In this document: positions 18,968-26,537 of the stretch, piece by piece
Position numbering within the stretch: position 1 is the first letter of the stretch
How the letters are laid out: each line of letters opens with the position of its first letter
DNA from: G965267425 sp965267425
Lineage (GTDB): Bacteria > Bacteroidota > Bacteroidia > Flavobacteriales_E > Vicingaceae
Length of the DNA: 64,000 bases
Assembly (NCBI GenBank): GCA_965267425.1
Contig: OZ253959.1
Span: forward strand, 806,001-870,000
Direction of reading: 5' to 3'
Translations under genes and position numbers: made by a program
Notes under the pieces: model-generated
Database searches by the model: none
What the model saw: only the letters and a program-made list of their open reading frames with translations
Told to the model about the DNA's origin: nothing

Positions 18968-19189
18968 ATGATACGGCAAATATTGAGATTTTTTGAAATG
19001 CAGGCCTTTGGGGTTTGCGATTGGTGGGGAGACAAGCTCGATATATCTACCTCAAGGATTCGATTGTTTTTCATTTATTTATCCTTCTTCACCTTTGGTT
19101 CGCCTATTATCATATATCTGATCATGGCATTTATTTTGGAACACAAAGAGTATTTCAAACCCAAGAAGAATCGCATTTGGGAATTATAG
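18968..19189 (+). CDS. PspC-domain small membrane protein
   Basis: A 73-residue protein with the PspC layout: FGVCDWWGDKLDISTSRIRLFFI, echoing the family pattern GVCGGLAEYFxIDPTLVRLLFV, followed by one or two membrane segments (IYLSFFTFGSPIIIYLIMAFIL). PspC proteins act in envelope stress responses in proteobacteria; in Bacteroidota the role is less clear. I chose the ATG after a purine-rich GGGAAG stretch; a TTG at 18932 would add 12 residues. It abuts the K+ channel gene with a 1-base gap, so the two are probably co-expressed. Confidence 0.75.
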   Translation: MIRQILRFFEMQAFGVCDWWGDKLDISTSRIRLFFIYLSFFTFGSPIIIYLIMAFILEHKEYFKPKKNRIWEL

Positions 19190-19190
19190 C

Positions 19191-20207
19191 ATGAGATTTA
19201 TTGGAAGTGTAAGAGTCTTTAAACGAATTTATGCTTCATTGATCATCTTGATGGCATTGTTGACCATTGGGGTTATCGGCTTCATGTACTTTGAGCAATT
19301 TGATTTTATCGATGCGCTGTACATGACCATTATTACATTGTCCACCGTTGGGTTTGGTGAATTACATACTTTCTCAACAGAAGGACGAATTTTTACTTCC
19401 ATCCTTATTGTCAGTAGTTTTGGTGTGTTTGCCTATGCAATTACAGCGATTTCTACGTATTTTGCGAGTGGTGATTTTGCCAAATATTACAAATACTTAA
19501 AGGTGGAAAAACAAATTGCCAAGCTGAATGGTCACATCATCATTTGTGGATATGGACGCAATGGATATCGTGCAAGTCAAGAGTTAGCATTAGCCGGCAT
19601 TGATTATGTGGTGATTGAAAAGGATGAAAATTTATTCAATAGTCCAGGTAGACCGCATGATGTTTTGGCAATTCATGGTGATGCTACCAAAGATGAAAAT
19701 TTGTTATCTGCTGGAATTGAGAATGCCAAGGCGTTGATTTCAACGATGCCAAAAGACACCGATAATTTGTTCATTGTGCTAACTGCACGTGCTTTGCGAA
19801 AAGATATGTTGATCATATCCAGAGCATCTGATGATTCTTCCGTAAAGAAAATCAAGCAAGCCGGAGCAAATAATGTTATTATGCCGGACACCTTGGGCGG
19901 ATCTTATATGGCTTCATTGGTAGTAAAACCAGATGTGATGGAATTTTGGAATACCATTGTATTGGATAGGGAAAACCCAAATCGCATTGAAGAAATTGCA
20001 TGTGAGGTCATTTTAAAAAATCAAGAGATTTCAACCATTGGTGATTTGGTTGAAAAACATGGCGTAAATGCAAAAATCATTGGGTTGAAAGATATGGATG
20101 GCAGTTATGTTATTAATCCGGATTTGAATTTGAGTTTGAACGCGGCTCAGAAAATTTTTGTACTTGGAAAAGACGATGAAATCAATCGAATTAAGTTGAA
20201 TCGCTGA
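19191..20207 (+). CDS. Potassium channel with TrkA-N (RCK) domain
   Basis: Two-membrane-segment K+ channel subunit, 338 residues. After the first helix (about 14-34) the pore loop carries the selectivity filter TVGFG (52-56); the second helix covers about 68-92. A cytoplasmic RCK/TrkA-N domain follows, with the nucleotide-binding loop GYGRNG at 120-125, then a C-terminal TrkA-C-like region. RCK domains gate such channels in response to NAD(H), nucleotides or Ca2+. GFG in place of GYG is a common variant in bacterial channels. Confidence 0.9.
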   Translation: MRFIGSVRVFKRIYASLIILMALLTIGVIGFMYFEQFDFIDALYMTIITLSTVGFGELHTFSTEGRIFTSILIVSSFGVFAYAITAISTYFASGDFAKYYKYLKVEKQIAKLNGHIIICGYGRNGYRASQELALAGIDYVVIEKDENLFNSPGRPHDVLAIHGDATKDENLLSAGIENAKALISTMPKDTDNLFIVLTARALRKDMLIISRASDDSSVKKIKQAGANNVIMPDTLGGSYMASLVVKPDVMEFWNTIVLDRENPNRIEEIACEVILKNQEISTIGDLVEKHGVNAKIIGLKDMDGSYVINPDLNLSLNAAQKIFVLGKDDEINRIKLNR

Positions 20208-20236
20208 ACTGAATGATTCCCCTTTTTTGATTTTTA

Positions 20237-20244
20237 TATATTTG
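20237..20244 (+). promoter_or_regulatory. Promoter -7 box for the alanine/sodium symporter gene
   Basis: TATATTTG lies 21 bases before the ATG at 20265. No good -33 TTG is visible at the usual spacing. Confidence 0.5.
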
Positions 20245-20264
20245 GCAATCGCAACAATTTATTG

Positions 20265-21776
20265 ATGAAAAATTTAGTTTCCTTTTTACTGATTACCCTA
20301 CTTCCGGTGTTTGCGTTTGCACAAGAACCCGGATCAATTGATGAAGCCATTAACAATAAAATGGCCCCTCTGACGGATTTCGTTTTCAAATACATCTTTT
20401 ACCCAATTCCACTCGGCTTTGGGCAAACCATGCCCATTTGTGTGGTTTCATTGCTCATAGGAGCATTGTTCTTCACATTTTACATGAAGTTCATCAATTT
20501 ACGCGGATTCAAATATGCCATTCAAATTGTTCGTGGAACATATGATGATCCCAACGACAAAGGTGAGGTTTCTCACTTTCAAGCATTGACTGCTGCCTTG
20601 TCAGGTACGGTTGGATTGGGAAATATTGCCGGTGTGGCTATTGCCATTACGGTGGGTGGTCCCGGTGCAACACTTTGGATGATTATAGCTGGGTTGTTGG
20701 GTATGTCTTCCAAATTTGTTGAATGTACATTAGGTGTTCGATATCGAAACATCAATGAGAATGGTGAAGTTTCCGGAGGACCTATGTATTATTTATCCAA
20801 AGGATTGGGTGAAAAAGGATATGGTCAACTGGGAAAGGTACTTGCAGTCATCTTTGCAGTAATGTGTATTGGCGGTTCATTTGGAGGTGGAAATATGTTT
20901 CAGGTGAATCAGGCATTTCAGCAATTTAAATCTGTAGTCTCTCCAGACAATGTTATTCTGAGTAACGGTTGGTTATTCGGAACCATTATTGCTTCTGTAG
21001 TGGCTGTGGTTATCATTGGTGGTATTAAAAGAATTGCCTCTTGGACAGACAAGATAGTTCCATTTATGTGTGGATTATATGTATTGGCAGCGTTGGTTAT
21101 CATATTTGCTCATTTCTCCGACCTACCAAAAGCCATTGGATTAATATTTTCGGGAGCCTTTTCACCAGATGCAGCATTTGGAGGAATTCTTGGTGTGTTG
21201 GTAGTAGGTTTTCAACGAGCGGCATTTTCCAATGAAGCGGGAGTTGGATCAGCAGCTATTGCCCACAGCGCCGTAAAAACGAATGAACCTGTAAGTGAAG
21301 GTTTGGTTGCACTTCTTGAACCATTTATTGATACTGTTATTGTTTGTACCATGACGGCACTGGTTATTGTCATCACCGGTATGTATGACAATCCAGACGC
21401 TTTGGATGGAGTTACGTTGACTTCCGCTGCCTTTGAAAGTGTCATACCTGGTTCTCGATATATTTTATCTGTGGCAGTTATTTTGTTTGCCTTTTCTACC
21501 ATGATTTCGTGGTCTTATTACGGTTTAAAATCCTGGAAATATTTATTCGGAGCCACTAAAGCATCAGATGTCACCTATAAGGTAATCTTCTGCTTATTTG
21601 TCATCATTGGCGCTCCCTTGACGTTGGGTAAAGTCACGGATTTTTCAGATGCCATGATATTTGCTATGTCATTTCCGAATGTCATCGGATTGTACTTTTT
21701 AGCTCCTAAGGTGAAACAGGAATTGGATTCCTTTATTCAACGAATAAAAACAGGAGAGATTAAAAAGTATAAATAG
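20265..21776 (+). CDS. Alanine:cation symporter (AGCS family)
   Basis: Sodium-coupled alanine/glycine uptake carrier of the inner membrane, about 503 residues and ten or more membrane segments. Family blocks include HFQALTAALSGTVGLGNIAGVAIA, with the GTVGLGNIAG substrate/ion loop, GGPMYYLSKGLG, and AAFSNEAGVGSAAIAHSA. An N-terminal hydrophobic stretch ending AFAQ looks like a signal sequence, which is usual for Bacteroidota members. The ATG was preferred to the TTG immediately before it. It is likely an independent transcript. Confidence 0.92.
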   Translation: MKNLVSFLLITLLPVFAFAQEPGSIDEAINNKMAPLTDFVFKYIFYPIPLGFGQTMPICVVSLLIGALFFTFYMKFINLRGFKYAIQIVRGTYDDPNDKGEVSHFQALTAALSGTVGLGNIAGVAIAITVGGPGATLWMIIAGLLGMSSKFVECTLGVRYRNINENGEVSGGPMYYLSKGLGEKGYGQLGKVLAVIFAVMCIGGSFGGGNMFQVNQAFQQFKSVVSPDNVILSNGWLFGTIIASVVAVVIIGGIKRIASWTDKIVPFMCGLYVLAALVIIFAHFSDLPKAIGLIFSGAFSPDAAFGGILGVLVVGFQRAAFSNEAGVGSAAIAHSAVKTNEPVSEGLVALLEPFIDTVIVCTMTALVIVITGMYDNPDALDGVTLTSAAFESVIPGSRYILSVAVILFAFSTMISWSYYGLKSWKYLFGATKASDVTYKVIFCLFVIIGAPLTLGKVTDFSDAMIFAMSFPNVIGLYFLAPKVKQELDSFIQRIKTGEIKKYK

Positions 21777-21795
21777 TTTCTGACTAATTTCATAT

Positions 21796-21819
21796 TGGCC
21801 CATCTTTTAACAAGGGCCA
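21796..21819. repeat. Short hairpin directly before the ComEA-like gene
   Basis: TGGCCC (21796-21801) pairs with GGGCCA (21814-21819) across a 12-base loop. There is no T-run, so it is not a normal terminator. It ends at the TTG start of the next gene and could weaken its translation. Confidence 0.4.
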
Positions 21820-22770
21820 TTGAACAGAAAAAATCGCAAAAAACATTTTCTTTCCAAAAGGGAAAAAGCAGGTTCCATTGCCTTTCTCATCATCTGCTAT
21901 CTCTATACATTTTATCAACATGCTCAACTGATCATACCCGAAAGGGAATATTCTATTTTATCCAATGAAGATCATTTGAGGAAATTTGAGCAATTCAAGC
22001 GGCAATGGGACTCCATGTCCAACAATGCAAAAACCAACATCAAGAAAGCCAGATATAGTCGAAAGGAACTGACGTTAAAACCCTTTGATCCCAATGCAGT
22101 AAGTCAATCAGAGCTTATTGAAATGGGAATCCCCAAAAATATAGCCACAGCGCTCGTCAATTATAGGGTGTCTGGAGGAAGATATACGTCAAAAGAAAGT
22201 CTCAAAAAGGTATATGGGTTAACGGAAGAATGGTGGATAAAAATAAATGCATTTATCAGCATTCAAGAGCCAAAAGAATCCTTGATCAAAGAAAAGAGTA
22301 CATTTAAAGATTTAAATGAGATTGGCTATTATGATTTGATGGAGGTATTACCTTCTTCTCAGAAGTTGGCCAACAGAATCCTCAACTATCGAAAGTTGCT
22401 TGGGGGCTTCATCTTTTGGAATCAATTGTCAGAAGTATATGGAATAACCGATAGTCTGCTGGAGGTCCTAAAGGATAATTTCAATTTGTCAGAGCGTTTC
22501 AGTCCAAAAAAGATTTCCATAAATCATGCTTCTTTTAAAAGGATGCTTCGCCATCCTTACATCTCATTGCCTCTGACAAAAACCATAGATGCCTATAGAA
22601 AACAACACGGTCCCTTTGAAAGTATAGAAGCATTGAAAAATATACATCTGTTTACGGATTCCATTTATGTTAAATTAGTACCCTATTTAACGATCCATGA
22701 CACTGTCCGAAATACTTCGAAACAACATCCGGAACATTCCGGATTTTCCAACCAAGGGGATTCAATTTAA
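21820..22770 (+). CDS. Helix-hairpin-helix (ComEA-like) protein
   Basis: 316-residue protein with one N-terminal membrane segment (about 16-36, AGSIAFLIICYLYTFYQHAQLII) and three helix-hairpin-helix units. Each has a recognisable pattern: LIEMGIPKNIATALVNYRVSGGRYTS; LMEVLPSSQKLANRILNYRKLLGGF; LRHPYISLPLTKTIDAYRKQHGPF. ComEA proteins bind incoming DNA during natural transformation; similar HhH proteins are widespread in Bacteroidota without proven roles. The start appears to be TTG. The last 74 bases overlap apt in another frame, which is unusually long. Confidence 0.75.
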   Translation: MNRKNRKKHFLSKREKAGSIAFLIICYLYTFYQHAQLIIPEREYSILSNEDHLRKFEQFKRQWDSMSNNAKTNIKKARYSRKELTLKPFDPNAVSQSELIEMGIPKNIATALVNYRVSGGRYTSKESLKKVYGLTEEWWIKINAFISIQEPKESLIKEKSTFKDLNEIGYYDLMEVLPSSQKLANRILNYRKLLGGFIFWNQLSEVYGITDSLLEVLKDNFNLSERFSPKKISINHASFKRMLRHPYISLPLTKTIDAYRKQHGPFESIEALKNIHLFTDSIYVKLVPYLTIHDTVRNTSKQHPEHSGFSNQGDSI

Positions 22771-23227
22771 AGATATTACTACCCTCTTAAAAAACCCTAC
22801 CATCAACCAACAAATCATAGATGCGTTTTCAGCGCACGTGGAAAGATTAAAGGTTGATGTCTTGGTAGGAATTGAGAGCAGGGGATTTATGTTTGGAATG
22901 GCGCTGGCTGTTCACCAACAAATTCCGTTTGTGCCCATTCGTAAGAAGGGCAAACTACCATACCAAACGGTGGAAGCAGCCTACGAATTGGAATATGGGT
23001 CAGCGGTCATTGAAATGCATGTTGACGCCATTTCCAAACACGACAGGGTTTATATTCACGATGATATATTGGCAACGGGAGGTACAGCTCTTGCTGCTGC
23101 CAAATTGGTTCGTCAACTTAAAGGTGATGTGGTAGGTTTTGGGTTTTTGGCTGAATTCTCCTCATTAAATGGACGAGATACCATAGGTCATCTCAGTGAT
23201 GAAATATATTCTTTGGTGAATTATTGA
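22697..23227 (+). CDS. apt: Adenine phosphoribosyltransferase
   Basis: Purine salvage enzyme joining adenine and PRPP to give AMP. It is 176 residues, the usual length. The PRPP loop is VYIHDDILATGGTALAA (near 114-130), and GIESRGFMFG and PFVPIRKKGKLPY are typical blocks. The ATG at 22697 gives the family N-terminus (IRNIPDFPTKGIQFKDIT), so the 74-base overlap with the upstream gene appears real and not a start error. Translation is probably coupled to that gene. Confidence 0.95.
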   Translation: MTLSEILRNNIRNIPDFPTKGIQFKDITTLLKNPTINQQIIDAFSAHVERLKVDVLVGIESRGFMFGMALAVHQQIPFVPIRKKGKLPYQTVEAAYELEYGSAVIEMHVDAISKHDRVYIHDDILATGGTALAAAKLVRQLKGDVVGFGFLAEFSSLNGRDTIGHLSDEIYSLVNY

Positions 23228-23258
23228 TTGAAAGTGTGAAACGGGATGGACAATTCGC

Positions 23259-23266
23259 TAAATTTG
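23259..23266 (+). promoter_or_regulatory. Promoter -7 box for acyl-CoA dehydrogenase
   Basis: TAAATTTG lies 18 bases before the ATG at 23285. It falls inside the extra residues that an ATG at 23246 would code for, which is why I chose the later start. No strong -33 element is seen. Confidence 0.5.
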
Positions 23267-23284
23267 TCGTCCAAAAATTGGCTT

Positions 23285-24424
23285 ATGGATTTTAACAGAA
23301 CCGAGCAGCAGGAAATGATTGCAAAAATGATTCAAGATTTTGCAGACAAGCATATTCGCCCGGACATGATGAAGTGGGATGAATCACAGGAATTTCCTGT
23401 AGACGTATTCAAGAAGCTTGGAGAAATGGGGTTGATGGGTGTGTTGGTTCCTGAAGAATATGGTGGTGCTGGAATGACCTACAATGAATATGTAACGGTT
23501 ATTTCTGAGATTGGAAGTGTATGTGGTTCAATTGGTTTATCTGTTGCAGCACACAATTCTTTGTGTACAGGACATATATTGTTAGCTGGAAACGAAGAGC
23601 AAAAGAAAAAGTGGTTACCAAAACTAGCTACTGCTGAATGGATTGGCGCATGGGGTTTGACTGAATCAGTAACTGGTTCAGATGCCATGGGAATGCTCAC
23701 CACTGCAAAAAAAGAAGGTGAGTATTTTGTTTTGAATGGAACAAAGAATTTCATCACCCATGGAAAAAGTGGAGATATTGCCGTTGTGATTGCTCGAACA
23801 GGTGAAAAAAGAGATTCTCATGGAATGACGGCCTTTGTGATTGAAAAGGGGACGCCTGGTTTTTCTGCGGGAAAGAAAGAAGATAAGCTGGGAATGCGTG
23901 CTTCTGAGACTACTGAATTGGTTTTTGATAATTGCAAAGTACATGAGAGCAATGTATTGGGTGAAGTAGGAGAAGGTTTTATTCAAGCCATGAAAGTGTT
24001 GGATGGTGGAAGAATATCCATTGCCTCCTTAGCGCTGGGTATTGCCAAAGGAGCATTAAAGGCATCTATTCAATATGCCAAAGAAAGAGAACAGTTTGGG
24101 CAACCCATTGGACAATTTCAAGGCATTTCTTTTAAGTTGGCGGACATGGCCACTCAAATTGATGCAGCTGAATTATTGACATTTAAGGCCGCTGATTTAA
24201 AAGATAGTGGAAAGAAAATGACCAAGGAATCTGCCATGGCCAAGTATTATGCTTCCGAAGTTTCAGTGAGCGTATCAAATGAAGCTGTGCAAATTTTTGG
24301 TGGATATGGGTATACCAAAGAATTCCCCGTTGAGAAATTTTACAGGGATTCTAAATTGTGCACCATTGGTGAAGGTACATCTGAGATACAAAAACTGGTT
24401 ATTTCAAGAGAAATTACGGGTTAG
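23285..24424 (+). CDS. Acyl-CoA dehydrogenase
   Basis: FAD enzyme that introduces the alpha-beta double bond in acyl-CoA during beta-oxidation or branched amino acid breakdown. From the chosen ATG it has 379 residues beginning MDFNRTEQQEMI, the usual short/medium-chain opening. Blocks include WIGAWGLTESVTGSDAMGM (flavin and substrate binding), FGQPIGQFQGISFKLADM, and the C-terminal IFGGYGYTKEFPVEKFYRD followed by TIGEGTSEIQ, where the family's catalytic glutamate sits. It resembles butyryl-CoA dehydrogenase, but chain-length preference cannot be read off. An alternative ATG lies 39 bases upstream. Confidence 0.92.
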   Translation: MDFNRTEQQEMIAKMIQDFADKHIRPDMMKWDESQEFPVDVFKKLGEMGLMGVLVPEEYGGAGMTYNEYVTVISEIGSVCGSIGLSVAAHNSLCTGHILLAGNEEQKKKWLPKLATAEWIGAWGLTESVTGSDAMGMLTTAKKEGEYFVLNGTKNFITHGKSGDIAVVIARTGEKRDSHGMTAFVIEKGTPGFSAGKKEDKLGMRASETTELVFDNCKVHESNVLGEVGEGFIQAMKVLDGGRISIASLALGIAKGALKASIQYAKEREQFGQPIGQFQGISFKLADMATQIDAAELLTFKAADLKDSGKKMTKESAMAKYYASEVSVSVSNEAVQIFGGYGYTKEFPVEKFYRDSKLCTIGEGTSEIQKLVISREITG

Positions 24425-24456
24425 TTTGAATTATTAAAAAAAAGCCATTAAATTTG
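24425..24456 (+). promoter_or_regulatory. rpsU promoter
   Basis: TTTG at 24425-24428, a 20-base spacer and TAAATTTG at 24449-24456. This is one of the best matches to the Bacteroidota consensus in the window; it begins at the stop codon of the acyl-CoA dehydrogenase gene. Confidence 0.8.
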
Positions 24457-24479
24457 CACTCCCAAAAAAAGTAAATGAT

Positions 24480-24671
24480 ATGATAATTGTTCCGCTAAAA
24501 GAAGGAGAAAACATTGAAAGAGCACTTAAGAAGTTCAAAAAGAAATTTGAAAGAACAGGTGTGATGAAGCAGTTGCGGTCAAGACAACATTTTACAAAAC
24601 CATCTGTTAAAAAACGCGAGACTAAAATCAAGGCTATTTATAGAGAGCAGATGCAAGCCTCTGAGCAATAA
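24480..24671 (+). CDS. rpsU: 30S ribosomal protein bS21
   Basis: Small basic ribosomal protein of 63 residues (MIIVPLKEGENIERALKKFKKK...). In Flavobacterium johnsoniae ribosomes, bS21 with bS18 and bS6 has been shown to cover the anti-Shine-Dalgarno end of 16S rRNA. That fits the scarcity of Shine-Dalgarno sites seen here; no such site precedes this gene. It has its own strong promoter and terminator, so its level is set separately from the downstream cluster. Confidence 0.95.
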   Translation: MIIVPLKEGENIERALKKFKKKFERTGVMKQLRSRQHFTKPSVKKRETKIKAIYREQMQASEQ

Positions 24672-24695
24672 GCACTTTACATAAATTAATAAAAG

Positions 24696-24722
24696 ACCCG
24701 AAGATTTCTTCGGGTTTTTTTA
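24696..24722 (+). terminator. rpsU terminator
   Basis: An 8-bp stem (ACCCGAAG at 24696-24703 with CTTCGGGT at 24708-24715), 4-base loop, then seven T. Confidence 0.9.
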
Positions 24723-24768
24723 TGTTTTTTTGGTAACTTAGGTTGAGCGTAGAATCTGAATTTATCAG

Positions 24769-25647
24769 ATGTATATAGAGGATTTTGTAAATTATATCGG
24801 GAAAGAAAAAAGATTATCAGAAAACACCCTCTTAGCCTATCAGACTGACTTAATACAATTCAAGGATTTTTTGTCAACAGAATATGCTATTGAAAACGTA
24901 TCTGAGGTAAAAGCATCAATTATACGATCCTGGATGGTTCATTTGATGGAGAACAATATTTCTAATCGCTCTATTAATCGCAAAATTTCAACATTGCAAT
25001 CGTATTACAAATATTTAATGCGTGTACAAAAGTTAGACGGCAATCCAATGAATGGGATTTTGAGACCTAAGGTGGCCAAGAAATTGCCTGCTTTTTATTC
25101 AGATGATGATATGTCCAAATTATTTGAAGAGGTGGAATTCGCTGATTCAATGGAAGGACATAGGGATAGATTGTTGATGTTGATGTTGTACACGACAGGA
25201 ATGCGTAGGAGTGAATTAATAGCCATCAACAAAAAAGACATTGATCTGAATGCTCAAACCATCAGGGTGTTGGGAAAAGGAAATAAAGAGAGGATTATTC
25301 CGTTGATGCCAGAGGTGATTCAAGAGATAAAAACATATACTACATATACAGAAGAGAATTTTGGTGAACAGGCAAGGTTATTTCTCACTTCAAAAGGAAA
25401 ACCATTTTATCCTGAATTGGTGTATCGGGTTGTGCGGGATTACTTGTCCACGGTCACCAGTGTATCCAAAAAAAGTCCCCATGTCATTCGACATACCTTC
25501 GCTACACATTTATTAAATAATGGTGCTGAGTTGAATACGGTTAAAGAATTGTTGGGGCATGCCAATCTTTCGGCCACCCAGGTGTATACTCATAATACAT
25601 TTGAAAAATTAAAAAGTGTTTATAAACAGGCTCATCCCAGGGCCTAA
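24769..25647 (+). CDS. xerC: Tyrosine recombinase XerC/XerD
   Basis: Site-specific recombinase that resolves chromosome dimers at dif. All catalytic residues are present in its 292 residues: R146 (TGMRRSEL), K170 (LGKGNKER), H238 and R241 (HVIRHTFATH), H264 (LLGHANLS) and nucleophile Y273 (QVYTH). The N-terminal 100 residues form the SAM-like DNA-binding domain. Its place between rpsU and hpf, with no attachment sites or phage genes, marks it as the housekeeping Xer rather than a mobile-element integrase. XerC versus XerD cannot be settled from this alone. Confidence 0.9.
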   Translation: MYIEDFVNYIGKEKRLSENTLLAYQTDLIQFKDFLSTEYAIENVSEVKASIIRSWMVHLMENNISNRSINRKISTLQSYYKYLMRVQKLDGNPMNGILRPKVAKKLPAFYSDDDMSKLFEEVEFADSMEGHRDRLLMLMLYTTGMRRSELIAINKKDIDLNAQTIRVLGKGNKERIIPLMPEVIQEIKTYTTYTEENFGEQARLFLTSKGKPFYPELVYRVVRDYLSTVTSVSKKSPHVIRHTFATHLLNNGAELNTVKELLGHANLSATQVYTHNTFEKLKSVYKQAHPRA

Positions 25648-25661
25648 AAATTGACAGAAGT

Positions 25662-25967
25662 ATGAAAGTTAATGTCATCATTCATTCGATTCATTTCGAT
25701 GCAGATCAAAAATTGTTATCCTTTATTGAAGACAAAATCGATAAGTTGGGTCACTTTTTTGACAGGATAATCGACGGAGAAGTATATTTAAAGGTTGAAA
25801 ATGTCAATAATACCTCAAATAAGTTAGTGGAAATTCGTTTGAAGGTTCCTCGCAACGAACTCTTTGCGAAGAAAATCAGCAAGTCCTTCGAAGAATCTAC
25901 AGACCTTGCCGTAGAGGCAATTCGAAAGCAGCTCATCAAGCAAAAAGACAAACTTGCTGCCATTTAA
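25662..25967 (+). CDS. hpf: Ribosome hibernation-promoting factor (short HPF/RaiA type)
   Basis: A 101-residue protein that binds the 30S decoding region and silences ribosomes in slow growth. It shows the beta-alpha-beta-beta-beta-alpha core (IHSIHFDADQKLLSFIEDKIDKL..., then VYLKVENVNNTSNKLVEIRL, ending in a basic helix AIRKQLIKQKDKL). It lacks the C-terminal dimerisation domain of long HPF. It lies 14 bases after the Xer gene and is probably co-transcribed with it. Confidence 0.9.
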   Translation: MKVNVIIHSIHFDADQKLLSFIEDKIDKLGHFFDRIIDGEVYLKVENVNNTSNKLVEIRLKVPRNELFAKKISKSFEESTDLAVEAIRKQLIKQKDKLAAI

Positions 25968-25969
25968 TT

Positions 25970-25994
25970 TTAAGCTAAAAAAAATCTAGCTTAA
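25970..25994 (+). terminator. Hairpin after hpf (weak terminator or processing site)
   Basis: A perfect 8-bp inverted repeat, TTAAGCTA (25970-25977) and TAGCTTAA (25987-25994), with a 9-base loop, starting 2 bases after the hpf stop. No T-run follows, so termination may be leaky. Confidence 0.45.
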
Positions 25995-25999
25995 GAGTC

Positions 26000-26030
26000 T
26001 TGTTAGATAAATAATTCTTTTATACATTTG
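26000..26030 (+). promoter_or_regulatory. Promoter of the tRNA-tuf operon
   Basis: TTG at 26000-26002, 20-base spacer, TACATTTG at 26023-26030. It sits 58 bases before the first tRNA and is the only good promoter before tuf, so the four tRNAs and tuf most likely share one transcript. Confidence 0.75.
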
Positions 26031-26087
26031 CAGTCCTTTTTTGGAGGGGGGTCTGAGTATCGTCCTTTGAGAGGAAGAAATTGTGTT

Positions 26088-26161
26088 GCCGATGTAGCTC
26101 AGTTGGCCAGAGCAGCTGATTTGTAATCAGCGGGTCGGGGGTTCGAATCCCTCCATCGGCT
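26088..26161 (+). tRNA. tRNA-Thr (anticodon TGT)
   Basis: Complete cloverleaf of 74 bases. Acceptor GCCGATG pairs with CATCGGC; the anticodon stem GCTGA/TCAGC encloses the loop TTTGTAA; the T-arm has GGTTCGAATCC. The 3' CCA is not encoded. Confidence 0.95.
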
Positions 26162-26184
26162 CGGCTCTTTTTGAGATTGAAAAT

Positions 26185-26266
26185 GGGGAGATACTCAAGC
26201 GGTCAACGAGGACAGACTGTAAATCTGTTGGCTTAGCCTTCGTAGGTTCGAATCCTGCTCTCCCCA
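26185..26266 (+). tRNA. tRNA-Tyr (anticodon GTA)
   Basis: 82 bases with the long variable arm of a class II tRNA. Acceptor GGGGAGA pairs with TCTCCCC; the anticodon stem ACAGA/TCTGT holds the loop CTGTAAA. CCA is not encoded. Confidence 0.95.
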
Positions 26267-26280
26267 CATTGAAGAAATTA

Positions 26281-26354
26281 GCGGGAGTAGCTCAGTTGGC
26301 TAGAGCATCAGCCTTCCAAGCTGAGGGTCGCGGGTTCGAATCCCGTTTCCCGCT
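26281..26354 (+). tRNA. tRNA-Gly (anticodon TCC)
   Basis: 74 bases; acceptor GCGGGAG pairs with TTCCCGC (last pair G-T). The anticodon stem TCAGC/GCTGA encloses CTTCCAA. CCA is not encoded. Confidence 0.95.
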
Positions 26355-26368
26355 CATTTCGGTGCTAA

Positions 26369-26440
26369 GCCGATGTAGCTCAGAGGTAGAGCGCTTCCTT
26401 GGTAAGGAAGAGGTCACGGGTTCAATTCCCGTCATTGGCT
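26369..26440 (+). tRNA. tRNA-Thr (anticodon GGT)
   Basis: 72 bases; acceptor GCCGATG pairs with CATTGGC (one G-T pair). The anticodon stem CTTCC/GGAAG encloses TTGGTAA. With the TGT isoacceptor at the head of the cluster it covers all four threonine codons by wobble. Confidence 0.95.
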
Positions 26441-26537
26441 CAACCGGAGAAAGGATAGTAGGGAAGGGAGGAAATGAATAAAGTGAATGAATAAATATTA
26501 ACTAATAAATAAACAAACAATTAACTAATTATCAGTC

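Noticed and set aside
24769..25647. Tyrosine recombinase as sign of a mobile element
   Set aside because: It has the size and context of the housekeeping Xer protein, between rpsU and hpf. There are no att repeats, no phage or transposon genes, and base composition does not change. The nearby tRNA genes are intact and not duplicated at their 3' ends.
26269..26481. Open frame of 70 codons across two tRNA genes
   Set aside because: It covers tRNA-Gly and tRNA-Thr entirely, whose folds are certain; the peptide is a translation of tRNA sequence.
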